In this document: positions 33,272 to 41,813 of the stretch, piece by piece
Layout of the letters: every line of letters starts with the position of its first letter
How positions within the stretch are numbered: the stretch's first letter is position 1
Origin: Bacillota bacterium
Lineage (GTDB): Bacteria > Bacillota > Clostridia > Tissierellales > Tissierellaceae
Direction: 5' to 3'
DNA length: 64,000 nucleotides
NCBI GenBank assembly: GCA_023388495.1
Contig: JAEWGC010000013.1
Coordinates: 1 to 64,000, forward strand
The notes under the pieces: model-generated
Told to the model about the DNA's origin: nothing
What the model saw: the letters and a program-made list of their open reading frames with translations, nothing else
Databases searched by the model: none
Translations under genes and position numbers: made by a program

Positions 33272-34627
33272 ATGAAGAGTAAAATATCTAGAATGTTAAT
33301 TTGTATATTATTATTAGTTTTATTACCTATGAGTAAATCTTACGCAGATATTATTAATATGGAATACATCGATGTAAGATTAACAAAACCCTTGACTCAA
33401 AATAATATAATTAATCTAGGAAGTAATAGTGGTTTTTTATTAATTGATGCTAATAATAAGGATATTATAATGTTAAACATAAGTGAACCTTCTATTAAAG
33501 CTATATTAGGTGAATCTGGTATAAATCTATTAAATTCTCAAAACGATATTATATTTACTTTACCTAAGGATGGCAGTATATTAATTGCTCCAAATGAATT
33601 ATATAATCCAATAATAACAGTTGAAAAGGATCGCTATAGGGATTATATTAGATTAATAACTAAAAATAATGAGGTATTAGTTATAAATCATGTAAAACTT
33701 GAGAATTATTTATATGGAGTAGTCCCAGCGGAGATGCCTGCTACCTTTCATTCAGAGGCATTGAAGGCACAGGCAGTAGCTTCAAGGAGTTTTACACTTT
33801 CAAATATCAATAAGCATTCTGCTGATGGATTTAATTTATGCGATACTACCCATTGTCAAGTATATTCAGGGTTTGAGTATGAAAGACCATCAACTAATTT
33901 AGCTGTAGATGAAACTAGAGGTAAGTTGGCATATTATAATGGAAATGTTATAGAGGCCATATACCATTCAACTAGTAATGGATTTACAGAGGATAGTGTA
34001 AATGTATGGGGAGGAGATAGACCTTATTTAAAATCAGTAGAGGATAAATTTTCTGCAGAATCTCCCTATAGCAATTGGAGCTTTAGTATAAGCCTTAATG
34101 AATTAACTAATAATTTAATTTCATCGGGAATAGATGTAGGAGAATTACAAAAAATTGAAATAATAGATGCGACTTCTACTGGAAGGGTAAATAAAGTCAA
34201 GATAGTTGGTAGTAAAGGAGAGAAGATTATAAATAGCACTGAATTTAGAAATATGATAGGAGCTACAAAGTTTAGAAGTACCACCTTTAATATAAAAAAT
34301 AGTAATATAAGTTCAGATAATCATGTTTATGTCATGACTGGAAATACCTTAGATCCTAAGACTATAGATATGAGTAAGGCTTATATAATAGATGGAAAGG
34401 ATAAGAAAATAGTAAATAGGAGTACTGTTAATAGAGCTATGGATAAGGATAAAATAGAATCCATAGGGGTGCTATATCCCACATCTTCTTCTGAAATTCT
34501 AATAGAGGGAAAAGGCTTTGGTCATGGTGTAGGTATGAGCCAATTTGGTGCGAAAAAAATGGCTGAATTGGGATATGGATTTGAAGATATTCTAAAATAT
34601 TATTATACAGGAATAGATGTAGATTAG
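33272..34627 (+). CDS. spoIID: SpoIID/LytB-family protein
   Basis: This 451-residue exported protein has a signal peptide (LICILLLVLLPMSKSYA) and a SpoIID domain (about 145-450, with VVPAEMPATFHSEALKAQAV and GHGVGMSQFGA). SpoIID is a lytic transglycosylase that degrades peptidoglycan during forespore engulfment with SpoIIP and SpoIIM. Position within ruvB-queA is common in Clostridia. It could be a SpoIID paralogue (LytB-like); the downstream neighbours spoIIQ/spoIIID of the classical locus are absent, so the symbol is tentative. Confidence 0.85.
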   Translation: MKSKISRMLICILLLVLLPMSKSYADIINMEYIDVRLTKPLTQNNIINLGSNSGFLLIDANNKDIIMLNISEPSIKAILGESGINLLNSQNDIIFTLPKDGSILIAPNELYNPIITVEKDRYRDYIRLITKNNEVLVINHVKLENYLYGVVPAEMPATFHSEALKAQAVASRSFTLSNINKHSADGFNLCDTTHCQVYSGFEYERPSTNLAVDETRGKLAYYNGNVIEAIYHSTSNGFTEDSVNVWGGDRPYLKSVEDKFSAESPYSNWSFSISLNELTNNLISSGIDVGELQKIEIIDATSTGRVNKVKIVGSKGEKIINSTEFRNMIGATKFRSTTFNIKNSNISSDNHVYVMTGNTLDPKTIDMSKAYIIDGKDKKIVNRSTVNRAMDKDKIESIGVLYPTSSSEILIEGKGFGHGVGMSQFGAKKMAELGYGFEDILKYYYTGIDVD

Positions 34628-34700
34628 GAAAAAGATTAGATAAGTAGATTGCATGAAAGAATTATAATGGTAAATAATCATAATAAAGAAGGATGGTTCA

Positions 34701-35726
34701 ATGAAAAGAGAAGATTTTAATTATTTTTTACCAGAGGAGCTAATAGCTCAGCATCCTTTAGAAAATAGAGAGGAATCTAGGCTACTGGTATTAGATAAAG
34801 AAACAGGTGAGATAGAACATAGAAGATTTAAAAATATCGTAGGATATTTAAATAAAGGGGATTGCTTAGTACTTAATGATACAAGGGTAATACCTGCTAG
34901 ACTCTTTGGAAATAGAATAGGAAAAGAGGAAAGTATAGAAATTTTACTTCTTAAAAGAATGGAAAAGGATATATGGGAAGCCTTGGTGAAGCCTGGGAAA
35001 AAAGCTAGACCAGGACATATACTAGAATTCGGAGGAGGAATTTTAAGGGGTGAGGTTTTATCCATAGAAGAAGATGGTACTAGAATTATAAGATTTGAAT
35101 ATAAAGGAATATTTGAAGAGATTTTAGATAAATTAGGTGAGATGCCCTTACCTCCTTATATAACTGAAGTTTTGGATGACAGGGAGAGATATCAGACTGT
35201 ATATTCAAAGAATAATGGTTCAGCAGCGGCACCTACGGCAGGCTTACATTTTACTAAGAAATTATTAGATGAAATAGAGGATAAGGGAGTTAATATTGCA
35301 TATATAACCTTACATGTTGGTCTTGGGACTTTTAGACCTGTTAAGGTAGATAATATTCTAGAGCATCATATGCATTCTGAGTATTATAACATATCACAGG
35401 AGGCAGCCGCGATAATTAATAACTCTAAAGTAAATGGTGGTAAGATTATATCTGTAGGTACTACTTCCACAAGAACATTAGAAACCGTAGCAGATGAAAA
35501 TGGAAAGATTATACCTACATCAGGATGGACGGATATATTTATATATCCTGGATATGAATTTAAGATTGTAGATAGATTAATTACAAATTTCCACTTACCT
35601 GAATCAACTTTACTGATGCTTGTTAGTTCATTATCTAGCAGAGAAAAAATACTTAATGCATATATGATTGCAGTGGAAGAAAGATATAGATTTTTTAGTT
35701 TTGGCGATGCCATGTTTATAAAATAA
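34701..35726 (+). CDS. queA: S-adenosylmethionine:tRNA ribosyltransferase-isomerase
   Basis: This 341-residue enzyme transfers the ribosyl part of AdoMet to preQ1-modified tRNA to make epoxyqueuosine. Family motifs are visible: FNYFLPEELIAQHPLENRE, LVLNDTRVIPARLFG, GSAAAPTAGLHF, YITLHVGLGTFRPV and ITNFHLPEST. The length is standard. Directly upstream of tgt, it acts after Tgt in queuosine synthesis. Confidence 0.98.
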   Translation: MKREDFNYFLPEELIAQHPLENREESRLLVLDKETGEIEHRRFKNIVGYLNKGDCLVLNDTRVIPARLFGNRIGKEESIEILLLKRMEKDIWEALVKPGKKARPGHILEFGGGILRGEVLSIEEDGTRIIRFEYKGIFEEILDKLGEMPLPPYITEVLDDRERYQTVYSKNNGSAAAPTAGLHFTKKLLDEIEDKGVNIAYITLHVGLGTFRPVKVDNILEHHMHSEYYNISQEAAAIINNSKVNGGKIISVGTTSTRTLETVADENGKIIPTSGWTDIFIYPGYEFKIVDRLITNFHLPESTLLMLVSSLSSREKILNAYMIAVEERYRFFSFGDAMFIK

Positions 35727-35739
35727 TAGGAGGATAGTT

Positions 35740-36864
35740 ATGGCTATAAGATTTGAACTATTAAAAGAATCAAAGGATTGTAAAGCGAGGCTTGGTAAGC
35801 TATATACTCCTCATGGAGTTATAGAAACACCAATATTTATGCCTGTAGGTACTAGAGCTACTGTTAAGGCTATGACACCAGAGGAGGTAAAGGGTTTAGG
35901 TGCACAGATAATTTTAAGTAATACATATCACCTGTATTTAAGGCCTGGTCACAAACTAATAGAGGATGCAGGTGGATTGCATAAATTTATGAATTGGGAT
36001 GGTCCTATATTAACTGACAGTGGAGGGTTTCAGGTTTTTAGCCTAGGTGATTTAAGAAAAATAAAAGAAGAGGGAGTAGAGTTTAGGTCACATATTGATG
36101 GATCTAAGCATTTCATAAGCCCAGAGAAATCAATTGAAATTCAAAATTCCCTAGGCTCAGACATTATGATGTGTTTTGATGAATGTACCCCTTATCCTGC
36201 TACCTATGAGTATGCAAAGCATTCAATGGAAAGAACTACTAGATGGGCTAAGAGATGTAAAGACTACCATCAAAATTGGGATAAACAAGGATTATTTGGA
36301 ATAGTCCAAGGTGGGATGTATAAGGATCTAAGAGAACAAAGTGCGAGGGATTTAGTAGAGTTAGATTTTCCAGGATATGCAATAGGTGGGCTTAGTGTAG
36401 GTGAACCTAAGGAGTTAATGTGTGAAATCTTAGACTTTACTACACCTTTATTACCTAAGGATAAACCTAGATATAATATGGGGGTAGGGACACCAGACTA
36501 TCTATTTGAATCTGTAATTAGAGGCATAGATATGGCGGATTGCGTATTACCTACTAGAATTGCAAGAAATGGTACTGTTCTTACATCTCAGGGTAAATTG
36601 GTTATAAGAAATGCAAAATATTCTAAGGACTTTAATAAACTAGATCCAGAATGTGATTGCTACGCATGTACTAATTATTCTAGGGCATATATTAGACATT
36701 TATTTAATGTCGATGAAATCTTAGGCTCAAGACTTACAACAATTCACAATTTATATTTCCTAATAAAACTTATGGAAAACATTAGAAAAGCAATAAAAGA
36801 AGATAGAATACTTGAATATAAAGAAGAATTTTACGAAAAATATGGTTATAATAATAAAATTTAG
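35740..36864 (+). CDS. tgt: tRNA-guanine transglycosylase
   Basis: This 374-residue enzyme exchanges guanine-34 for preQ1 in tRNAs with GUN anticodons, such as the tRNA-Tyr GTA in this window. The catalytic region ILTDSGGFQVFSLG, the second Asp region LPTRIARNGT and the zinc site CDCYACTNYSRAYIRHLF are intact. AGGAGG precedes the ATG 13 bp after queA. No preQ1 synthesis genes are nearby, so preQ1 may be salvaged. Confidence 0.98.
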   Translation: MAIRFELLKESKDCKARLGKLYTPHGVIETPIFMPVGTRATVKAMTPEEVKGLGAQIILSNTYHLYLRPGHKLIEDAGGLHKFMNWDGPILTDSGGFQVFSLGDLRKIKEEGVEFRSHIDGSKHFISPEKSIEIQNSLGSDIMMCFDECTPYPATYEYAKHSMERTTRWAKRCKDYHQNWDKQGLFGIVQGGMYKDLREQSARDLVELDFPGYAIGGLSVGEPKELMCEILDFTTPLLPKDKPRYNMGVGTPDYLFESVIRGIDMADCVLPTRIARNGTVLTSQGKLVIRNAKYSKDFNKLDPECDCYACTNYSRAYIRHLFNVDEILGSRLTTIHNLYFLIKLMENIRKAIKEDRILEYKEEFYEKYGYNNKI

Positions 36865-36919
36865 GTGAAATATCTAAAATATATTGTATAATAGATTATA
36901 GAAAGGGAGGGATTTGTAC

Positions 36920-37240
36920 ATGCCACAACAATTACAAGGGTTTATAATACCTATAGGTTTTTTGGTCATATTCTATTTCATGGCAATTAGACCACAAAAG
37001 AAAAAAGAGCAACAAATAAAAGAAATGAGAAGTAACCTGAGGGTAGGAGATGAGGTAATTACCATTGGCGGAATTCATGGTAAGATTATTAAAGCCAAAG
37101 AAGATATAGTAACTATTGAAGTTGGATCTTCTAAGACTAAACTAGACATGGCTAAATGGTCAATTGGTTCAGTAGTTAATAAAAATGAATCAAAAAATGT
37201 AAAAAATGAAGAAGTAAAAACTGAAGAAGATGATAAATAA
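36920..37240 (+). CDS. yajC: Preprotein translocase accessory subunit YajC
   Basis: This protein of about 106 residues has one N-terminal membrane segment (GFIIPIGFLVIFYFMAIRP) followed by the conserved QKKKEQQIKEM and the YajC core (LRVGDEVITIGGIHGKI). YajC joins SecD and SecF in the holotranslocon; their genes follow about 2 kb downstream. ATG at 36920 is chosen because GGGAGG ends 9 bases upstream; TTG 36914 is too close. Confidence 0.95.
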   Translation: MPQQLQGFIIPIGFLVIFYFMAIRPQKKKEQQIKEMRSNLRVGDEVITIGGIHGKIIKAKEDIVTIEVGSSKTKLDMAKWSIGSVVNKNESKNVKNEEVKTEEDDK

Positions 37241-37243
37241 TGA

Positions 37244-37279
37244 AAAAGGCTTCCTATTATTTAATAAGGAAGCTTTTTT
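37244..37279 (+). terminator. Terminator after yajC
   Basis: GGCTTCCT and AGGAAGCT pair with flanking A/T pairs and are followed by TTTTTTA. Confidence 0.85.
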
Positions 37280-37326
37280 ATGTAATAAATATGACTTTCC
37301 TTAAATAAATTAAACTAAGGATAAGT

Positions 37327-37363
37327 AGCCCTAAAGGACTACCAGATTATATCCTAGTGGGTA
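37327..37363 (-). repeat. Two-hairpin repeat, copy 4 (inverted)
   Basis: On the minus strand it reads TACCC, AGGATATAATCTGGTAGTCC, TTTAGGGCT: the same order of elements as the tRNA-spacer copies at 134-583. It lies between yajC and the TIGR04086-like gene, more than 36 kb away. Confidence 0.6.
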
Positions 37364-37381
37364 AATATAAGGAGGGATATT

Positions 37382-37759
37382 ATGAAAACTAAAAGTTTAA
37401 ACAAAAACATCTATTTACTAAAGGGGTTGCTTCTAGCATATATTATTACATGTGTTTTGATTTTATTTTTTTCAATACTGCTAACATACTCAACCCTTAG
37501 AGAAAGTAAAATGCCTTTATTAAATACAATAATCATGATAATAAGTGTAACTTCAGGTAGTATTTATGTAGCAAAGATGGTTAAGGAAAAAGGTTGGATT
37601 AATGGAGGAATTGTAGGTGTAGGATATTATTTGATATTAATTCTAATTAATTTTATATTTCTAAAGCCTTTAGTATTAGATATATTCTCGATTTCTAAAT
37701 TAGCAATATCTGGTATTACTGGAGTAATAGGTGGAGTTATTGGTATCAATATATCGTAA
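37382..37759 (+). CDS. TIGR04086-like membrane protein
   Basis: This 125-residue protein has four membrane segments (LLLAYIITCVLILFFSILL; TIIMIISVTSGSIYVA; IVGVGYYLILILINFIFL; SGITGVIGGVIGINI). It matches by layout and context the TIGR04086 family found just before SCIFF genes in Clostridia. Its function is unknown. The strong AAGGAGGG site precedes the ATG. A link to the SCIFF system is only positional. Confidence 0.78.
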   Translation: MKTKSLNKNIYLLKGLLLAYIITCVLILFFSILLTYSTLRESKMPLLNTIIMIISVTSGSIYVAKMVKEKGWINGGIVGVGYYLILILINFIFLKPLVLDIFSISKLAISGITGVIGGVIGINIS

Positions 37760-37794
37760 AGGACTAAAAAAAACTTTAAATCTAAAAATTAATA

Positions 37795-37803
37795 TGATAT
37801 AAT
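37795..37803 (+). promoter_or_regulatory. Extended -10 promoter of scfA
   Basis: TGATATAAT is a perfect extended -10, with a weak TTTAAA -35 at 37775. The SCIFF start lies 37 bp further, after AAGGAGGG. Confidence 0.65.
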
Positions 37804-37839
37804 GAGTAGCAGAAAATAGATGCTAAGGAGGGATTTAAG

Positions 37840-37980
37840 ATGAAATACATAAAGACAATATCTGGTAGCAATCTAAAAGATACTATAGCTAAAGGCGGCT
37901 GTGGTGAATGTCAAACTTCTTGTCAGTCAGCTTGTAAAACATCCTGTACTGTAGGAAACCAAAAATGCGAAAATAAATAA
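37840..37980 (+). CDS. scfA: SCIFF peptide precursor (six cysteines in forty-five residues)
   Basis: This 46-residue peptide has Cys at 21, 24, 28, 32, 36 and 43 and the leader MKYIKTISGSNLKDTIAKGG typical of SCIFF. It is the substrate of the radical SAM enzyme encoded next door, which makes Cys-to-Thr thioether cross-links. The acceptor threonines 26, 34 and 37 lie in the core. The peptide is nearly universal in Clostridia and its role is not settled. AGGAGGG precedes the ATG. A hairpin at 37985-38013 separates it from scfB. Confidence 0.96.
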   Translation: MKYIKTISGSNLKDTIAKGGCGECQTSCQSACKTSCTVGNQKCENK

Positions 37981-37984
37981 CTAT

Positions 37985-38015
37985 AAAAGGTGGTGGTTTA
38001 TCCACTACTTTTTAT
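37985..38015 (+). terminator. Partial terminator between scfA and scfB
   Basis: AAAAGGTGGTGG pairs with CCACTACTTTTT around TTTAT (12 bp including two G-T wobbles), followed by a short T tract. It probably lets part of the transcripts read through, giving more peptide than maturase. Confidence 0.7.
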
Positions 38016-38047
38016 TTGTATAAAATTGTTAATTAGGAGGAACTTTA

Positions 38048-39409
38048 ATGAATAAAGCATCGAAGATGCATAAGTTTTATTTAAATAATAAATATATTAT
38101 TTTAGATGTAAATACTGGTGCAGTACATGTAGTCGATAAAATTGTATATGAAATCATAGATCATTATGGAGAGAAGTCTAAGGACGAAATAAAAGAGATA
38201 TTTAAAAATACTTACGATGAAAAAGCCGTAGAGGATGTTTATAATGAAATAGATCAACTAACTAAAGATGGACTCTTATTTTCTGAAGATGTGAACATTT
38301 CTAATTTTAAATATAATGAAGAAAATATTGTTAAGGCTATGTGCCTACATGTAGCCCATGATTGTAATTTAAAATGTAACTATTGTTTTGCATCACAGGG
38401 AGACTTCAAAGGAGAAAGGTCATTAATGTCTTTAGAAGTTGGGAAAAAGGCATTAGAGTATCTTGTTAAGAATTCCGGAGCCAGACGAAATTTAGAGGTT
38501 GATTTTTTCGGTGGAGAACCTTTGATGAACTTTGGTTTAGTTAAGGATTTAGTAGACTATGGAAGAGCTTTAGAAAAAGAATATAATAAGAATTTTAGAT
38601 TTACTATTACTACAAATGGCATATTACTTGATGATGAGAAAATTGATTATATAAATGAAAATATGTCAAATGTTGTTCTTAGTTTAGATGGTAGAAAAGA
38701 AGTCAATGATAATATGAGAAAAACAATTAGTGGTGAAGGTAGTTACGATATTATTTTACCTAAGTTTAAGAAGATGGTAGATAAAAGAGGAGATAAGGAC
38801 TACTACATTAGAGGGACTTTTACTAGTAACAATATTGATTTTTCTAAGGATGCATTAGATTTTTATGATCAAGGATTTAAAAAGATTTCAATAGAGCCAG
38901 TAGTTACATCAGAGGAAATGGACTATGCTCTAAGGGAAGAACATTTACAATCTGTTTTAGATGAGTATGAGAATTTCTCTAAAGAATATATAAATATAAA
39001 GAAAATGGACAAGGATTTTTACTTTTTCCATTTTATGATAGATTTAACACAAGGACCATGTATAATAAAAAGAGCTGTTGGCTGTGGAGCAGGGTCTGAA
39101 TATATGGCTGTTACTCCAGAGGGGGATTTATACCCTTGTCATCAGTTTGTTGGAGAAGAAGAATTTAAGTTAGGAAATGTTTTTGATGGAGTTCATAGAG
39201 ATGATTTAAGAGATAAATTTAAGAAAGCAAATGTATATAACAAAGAAGAGTGTAGAAATTGCTGGGCAAGATTTTACTGTAGTGGTGGCTGTCATGCAAA
39301 TTCTTATCATGCCCATAATGATATTAGCAAAGCATATAGAATTGGTTGTGAAATGGAAAAGAAAAGAATAGAGTGTGCCATATCTATATTGGCAAATTTA
39401 AATGAGTAG
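38048..39409 (+). CDS. scfB: SCIFF radical SAM maturase
   Basis: This 453-residue enzyme has an N-terminal RiPP recognition element (about 5-85), the radical SAM motif CNLKCNYC (~100-107) and GGEP. A C-terminal SPASM domain with extra iron-sulfur cysteines follows (CGAGSEYMAVTPEGDLYPCH, then CRNCWARFYCSGGCHA). It forms thioether bonds between SCIFF cysteines and threonines using AdoMet. AGGAGG precedes the ATG. Its stop is just before secD, whose binding site overlaps it. Confidence 0.96.
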   Translation: MNKASKMHKFYLNNKYIILDVNTGAVHVVDKIVYEIIDHYGEKSKDEIKEIFKNTYDEKAVEDVYNEIDQLTKDGLLFSEDVNISNFKYNEENIVKAMCLHVAHDCNLKCNYCFASQGDFKGERSLMSLEVGKKALEYLVKNSGARRNLEVDFFGGEPLMNFGLVKDLVDYGRALEKEYNKNFRFTITTNGILLDDEKIDYINENMSNVVLSLDGRKEVNDNMRKTISGEGSYDIILPKFKKMVDKRGDKDYYIRGTFTSNNIDFSKDALDFYDQGFKKISIEPVVTSEEMDYALREEHLQSVLDEYENFSKEYINIKKMDKDFYFFHFMIDLTQGPCIIKRAVGCGAGSEYMAVTPEGDLYPCHQFVGEEEFKLGNVFDGVHRDDLRDKFKKANVYNKEECRNCWARFYCSGGCHANSYHAHNDISKAYRIGCEMEKKRIECAISILANLNE

Positions 39410-39419
39410 GAGGAGTAAT

Positions 39420-40685
39420 ATGAAAGCTAAAAGTACCATTATTCTGATACTAATCTTAGCTATAGTAGGAGGAAGTACTTTTATAGCATTAAATGGTGCT
39501 AAGATTGGAAAATATGAGATTATTAGGGCAAAGGATTCCATTGCTTTAGGTCTTGATTTAGCTGGTGGTGTTTATGTAGTTTTAGAAGCCCAAACAGATG
39601 CTAAGGGTGCAGAACTTCAAAAAATTATGGAGCAATCAAAGGCAATTATCAATGAAAGAGTAAATGGACTTGGAGTATCAGAGCCTAATATTTCAATTGA
39701 AGGTGGAAGTAGAATAAGAGTTGAATTGGCAGGTATAGATGACCCTCAAAAGGCAATTGAGTTAATAGGTAAGACTGCACAATTGCAATTTATTGATCCA
39801 GATAAAAATGTTGTTCTAACAGGTAAAAATGTTGTTGGTTCAGAGGTAAAATATCAAAATAATCAATTAGGCCAGCAAGAAGTTGTAGTAAGCTTAGAAT
39901 TTGACAAAGAAGGTACTGATAAATTTGCTGAAGCGACAGGTAGACTTGCTCAAGAGGAAAAGAGAGAAGATAAAATTATTTTTATTGTTCTAGACGATAA
40001 AATAATATCCTATCCAGCAGTTCAAGATCAAATTACAGATGGTAAAGCTGTTATAACAGGAAATTTTACACTAGAAGAGGCTAATGAACTAGCTACATTA
40101 ATTAGGGCAGGTGCTTTACCAGTAGAAATGAAAGAGTTACAAACATCTATTATAGGGCCTACATTAGGCTTAAAAGCATATGAAAGAAGCATTAAGGCTG
40201 GAGGAATAGCACTTCTTATTATTATGGTATTTATGATAATCTCCTATAGAATTCCTGGTTTTATTGCGTCAATAGGACTTATCATATATACATTGATAAC
40301 TCTATTTACTATGTCATCCTTAGGAGTTAAATTAACGCTTCCAGGTATAGCGGGTTTGATATTATCCATAGGTATGGCTGTAGATGCCAATGTTATAATA
40401 TTTGAAAGAATAAAAGAAGAAATAAGGATAGGAAAGAGCATTAGAACTGCAGTAGATACTGGATTTAAGAGAGCTCTTACTTCAGTAATGGATTCAAATA
40501 TTACTACATTAATAGCTGGAGTTGTATTATATTACTTTGGAATTGGCCCTATTAAAGGATTTGGAGTAACTTTAATAATAGGTATAGTGGCTTCTATGTT
40601 AACAGCTGTCATTATTTCTAAATATTTATTAAAGTTAATAGTATCAATTACAGGCAATAAAAACACTAAGCTTTATGGGGCTTAA
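39420..40685 (+). CDS. secD: Protein translocase subunit SecD
   Basis: This protein of about 421 residues uses the proton gradient to help proteins leave the Sec channel. It has a membrane segment near the N-terminus, the periplasmic P1 region with LGLDLAGGVYVVLEA, and five more membrane segments (about 250-415) with GMAVDANVIIFERIKEE. It is shorter than the E. coli protein, as usual in Clostridia. ATG at 39420 is chosen because AGGAGG lies 6-10 bases upstream; 39402 overlaps scfB. secF follows 15 bp later. Confidence 0.96.
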   Translation: MKAKSTIILILILAIVGGSTFIALNGAKIGKYEIIRAKDSIALGLDLAGGVYVVLEAQTDAKGAELQKIMEQSKAIINERVNGLGVSEPNISIEGGSRIRVELAGIDDPQKAIELIGKTAQLQFIDPDKNVVLTGKNVVGSEVKYQNNQLGQQEVVVSLEFDKEGTDKFAEATGRLAQEEKREDKIIFIVLDDKIISYPAVQDQITDGKAVITGNFTLEEANELATLIRAGALPVEMKELQTSIIGPTLGLKAYERSIKAGGIALLIIMVFMIISYRIPGFIASIGLIIYTLITLFTMSSLGVKLTLPGIAGLILSIGMAVDANVIIFERIKEEIRIGKSIRTAVDTGFKRALTSVMDSNITTLIAGVVLYYFGIGPIKGFGVTLIIGIVASMLTAVIISKYLLKLIVSITGNKNTKLYGA

Positions 40686-40700
40686 TAGAGGGGTGAAAAT

Positions 40701-41567
40701 ATGAATATTATAAAAAACAGAAAGATATTTGCAATTTGTTCATTAGTTATAATTATAGCAGGACTTCTTATGTTTTTTATTAGAGGCTTAAACTATGGAA
40801 TTGATTTTAGTTCAGGTACACTAATTCAGATAAATGTAGGAAAATTTATACCAGTAGATGAAGTTAGAGTGATAATGGATGAATATGATAAAGAGGCAAG
40901 TATTTTACATGCAGGCAATGATAAAGAGCAAATTATAATAAAAAGTACTTCCGATTTTTCAAACGATGATATTACAAGTATAATAAATAAATTTGTTGAA
41001 AAATATAATATTGATTCAGACAATGTTCTATCTGAGAAATTTGAAGCGTCCATGGGAAAAGAAATAAGGAATAAGGCTTTATTATCTACATTAATAGCCA
41101 CAGTGCTAATGTTAGGGTATATAACATGGAGATTTGAGTTTAATTTTGGTGTAGCAGCTATAGTTGCATTAGTTCATGATATATTAATTATGTTAGCTGT
41201 TTATTCAATACTTAGGATTCCAGTAAATAGTTCATTTATAGCAGCAATCTTAACTGTATTAGGTTACTCTATAAATGATACAATAGTTATTTTTGATAGA
41301 ATAAGAGAAAATATAAAGTTATATCCAAGAGAAACTGTAGATAATTTAATTAACAATAGTATCAAACAATCTCTAACAAGAACAATAAATACTTCATTAA
41401 CTACTCTAATATCTATCCTTGTACTATATGTATTAGGTGTTGAAGATGTTAAGATACTTGCATTACCTTTGATGTTAGGTATTGTAGCTGGAACTTATTC
41501 TTCTTTGTTTATCGCGACTCCAATATGGTATGAGCTTAAGAATAGAAAAATAAAAACTGCTAAATAG
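40701..41567 (+). CDS. secF: Protein translocase subunit SecF
   Basis: This 288-residue partner of SecD has six predicted membrane segments, the family motif LNYGIDFSSGTLIQI and the DTIVIFDRIREN helix. AGGGGTG precedes the ATG. A terminator overlaps the last codons, closing the scfB-secD-secF transcript. Confidence 0.97.
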   Translation: MNIIKNRKIFAICSLVIIIAGLLMFFIRGLNYGIDFSSGTLIQINVGKFIPVDEVRVIMDEYDKEASILHAGNDKEQIIIKSTSDFSNDDITSIINKFVEKYNIDSDNVLSEKFEASMGKEIRNKALLSTLIATVLMLGYITWRFEFNFGVAAIVALVHDILIMLAVYSILRIPVNSSFIAAILTVLGYSINDTIVIFDRIRENIKLYPRETVDNLINNSIKQSLTRTINTSLTTLISILVLYVLGVEDVKILALPLMLGIVAGTYSSLFIATPIWYELKNRKIKTAK

Positions 41568-41577
41568 CAGTTTTTAT
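41552..41577 (+). terminator. Terminator at the end of secF
   Basis: AAAAACTGCT and AGCAGTTTTT pair around AAAT; the stem includes the secF stop codon and ends in a T run. Confidence 0.85.
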
Positions 41578-41580
41578 AAT

Positions 41581-41680
41581 CCATAGGAAAGTTCTCACTT
41601 GCTTTTATTTTGCAAAAAAGAACTTTCCGTATATGGACTTCAAAAAAGCTACCTTGGAATTTTTTAATAGGAGCTTTTTT
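41581..41680 (+). ncRNA. Possible small structured RNA between secF and recJ
   Basis: CCATAGGAAAGTTCT pairs with AGAACTTTCC-GTA-TATGG, and TTGC/GCAA inside lengthens the stem. A second hairpin (AAAAAAGCT/AGCTTTTTT, 41642-41680) has a T run like a terminator. The two together look like a short transcript with its own end. No protein can be read. No known RNA family is recognised and no promoter is clear. Confidence 0.35.
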
Positions 41681-41760
41681 TATTTTATGATTATAGAGTT
41701 TTCGACAAAAAATGAAGAAATAGGTAATAATAACTAGAATTAAAAGAGATAAAATGATAG

Positions 41761-41798
41761 AATTTAGATACTAATTAGTGTATCTAAATTTTATTTCT
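41761..41798 (+). other. Hairpin in the recJ leader
   Basis: AATTTAGATA and TATCTAAATT form a perfect 10-bp stem with a 10-base loop, followed by TTATTTCT, 15 bases before the recJ binding site. It may be a terminator or a leader structure. Confidence 0.5.
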
Positions 41799-41813
41799 AT
41801 TGGAGTGAATTAA

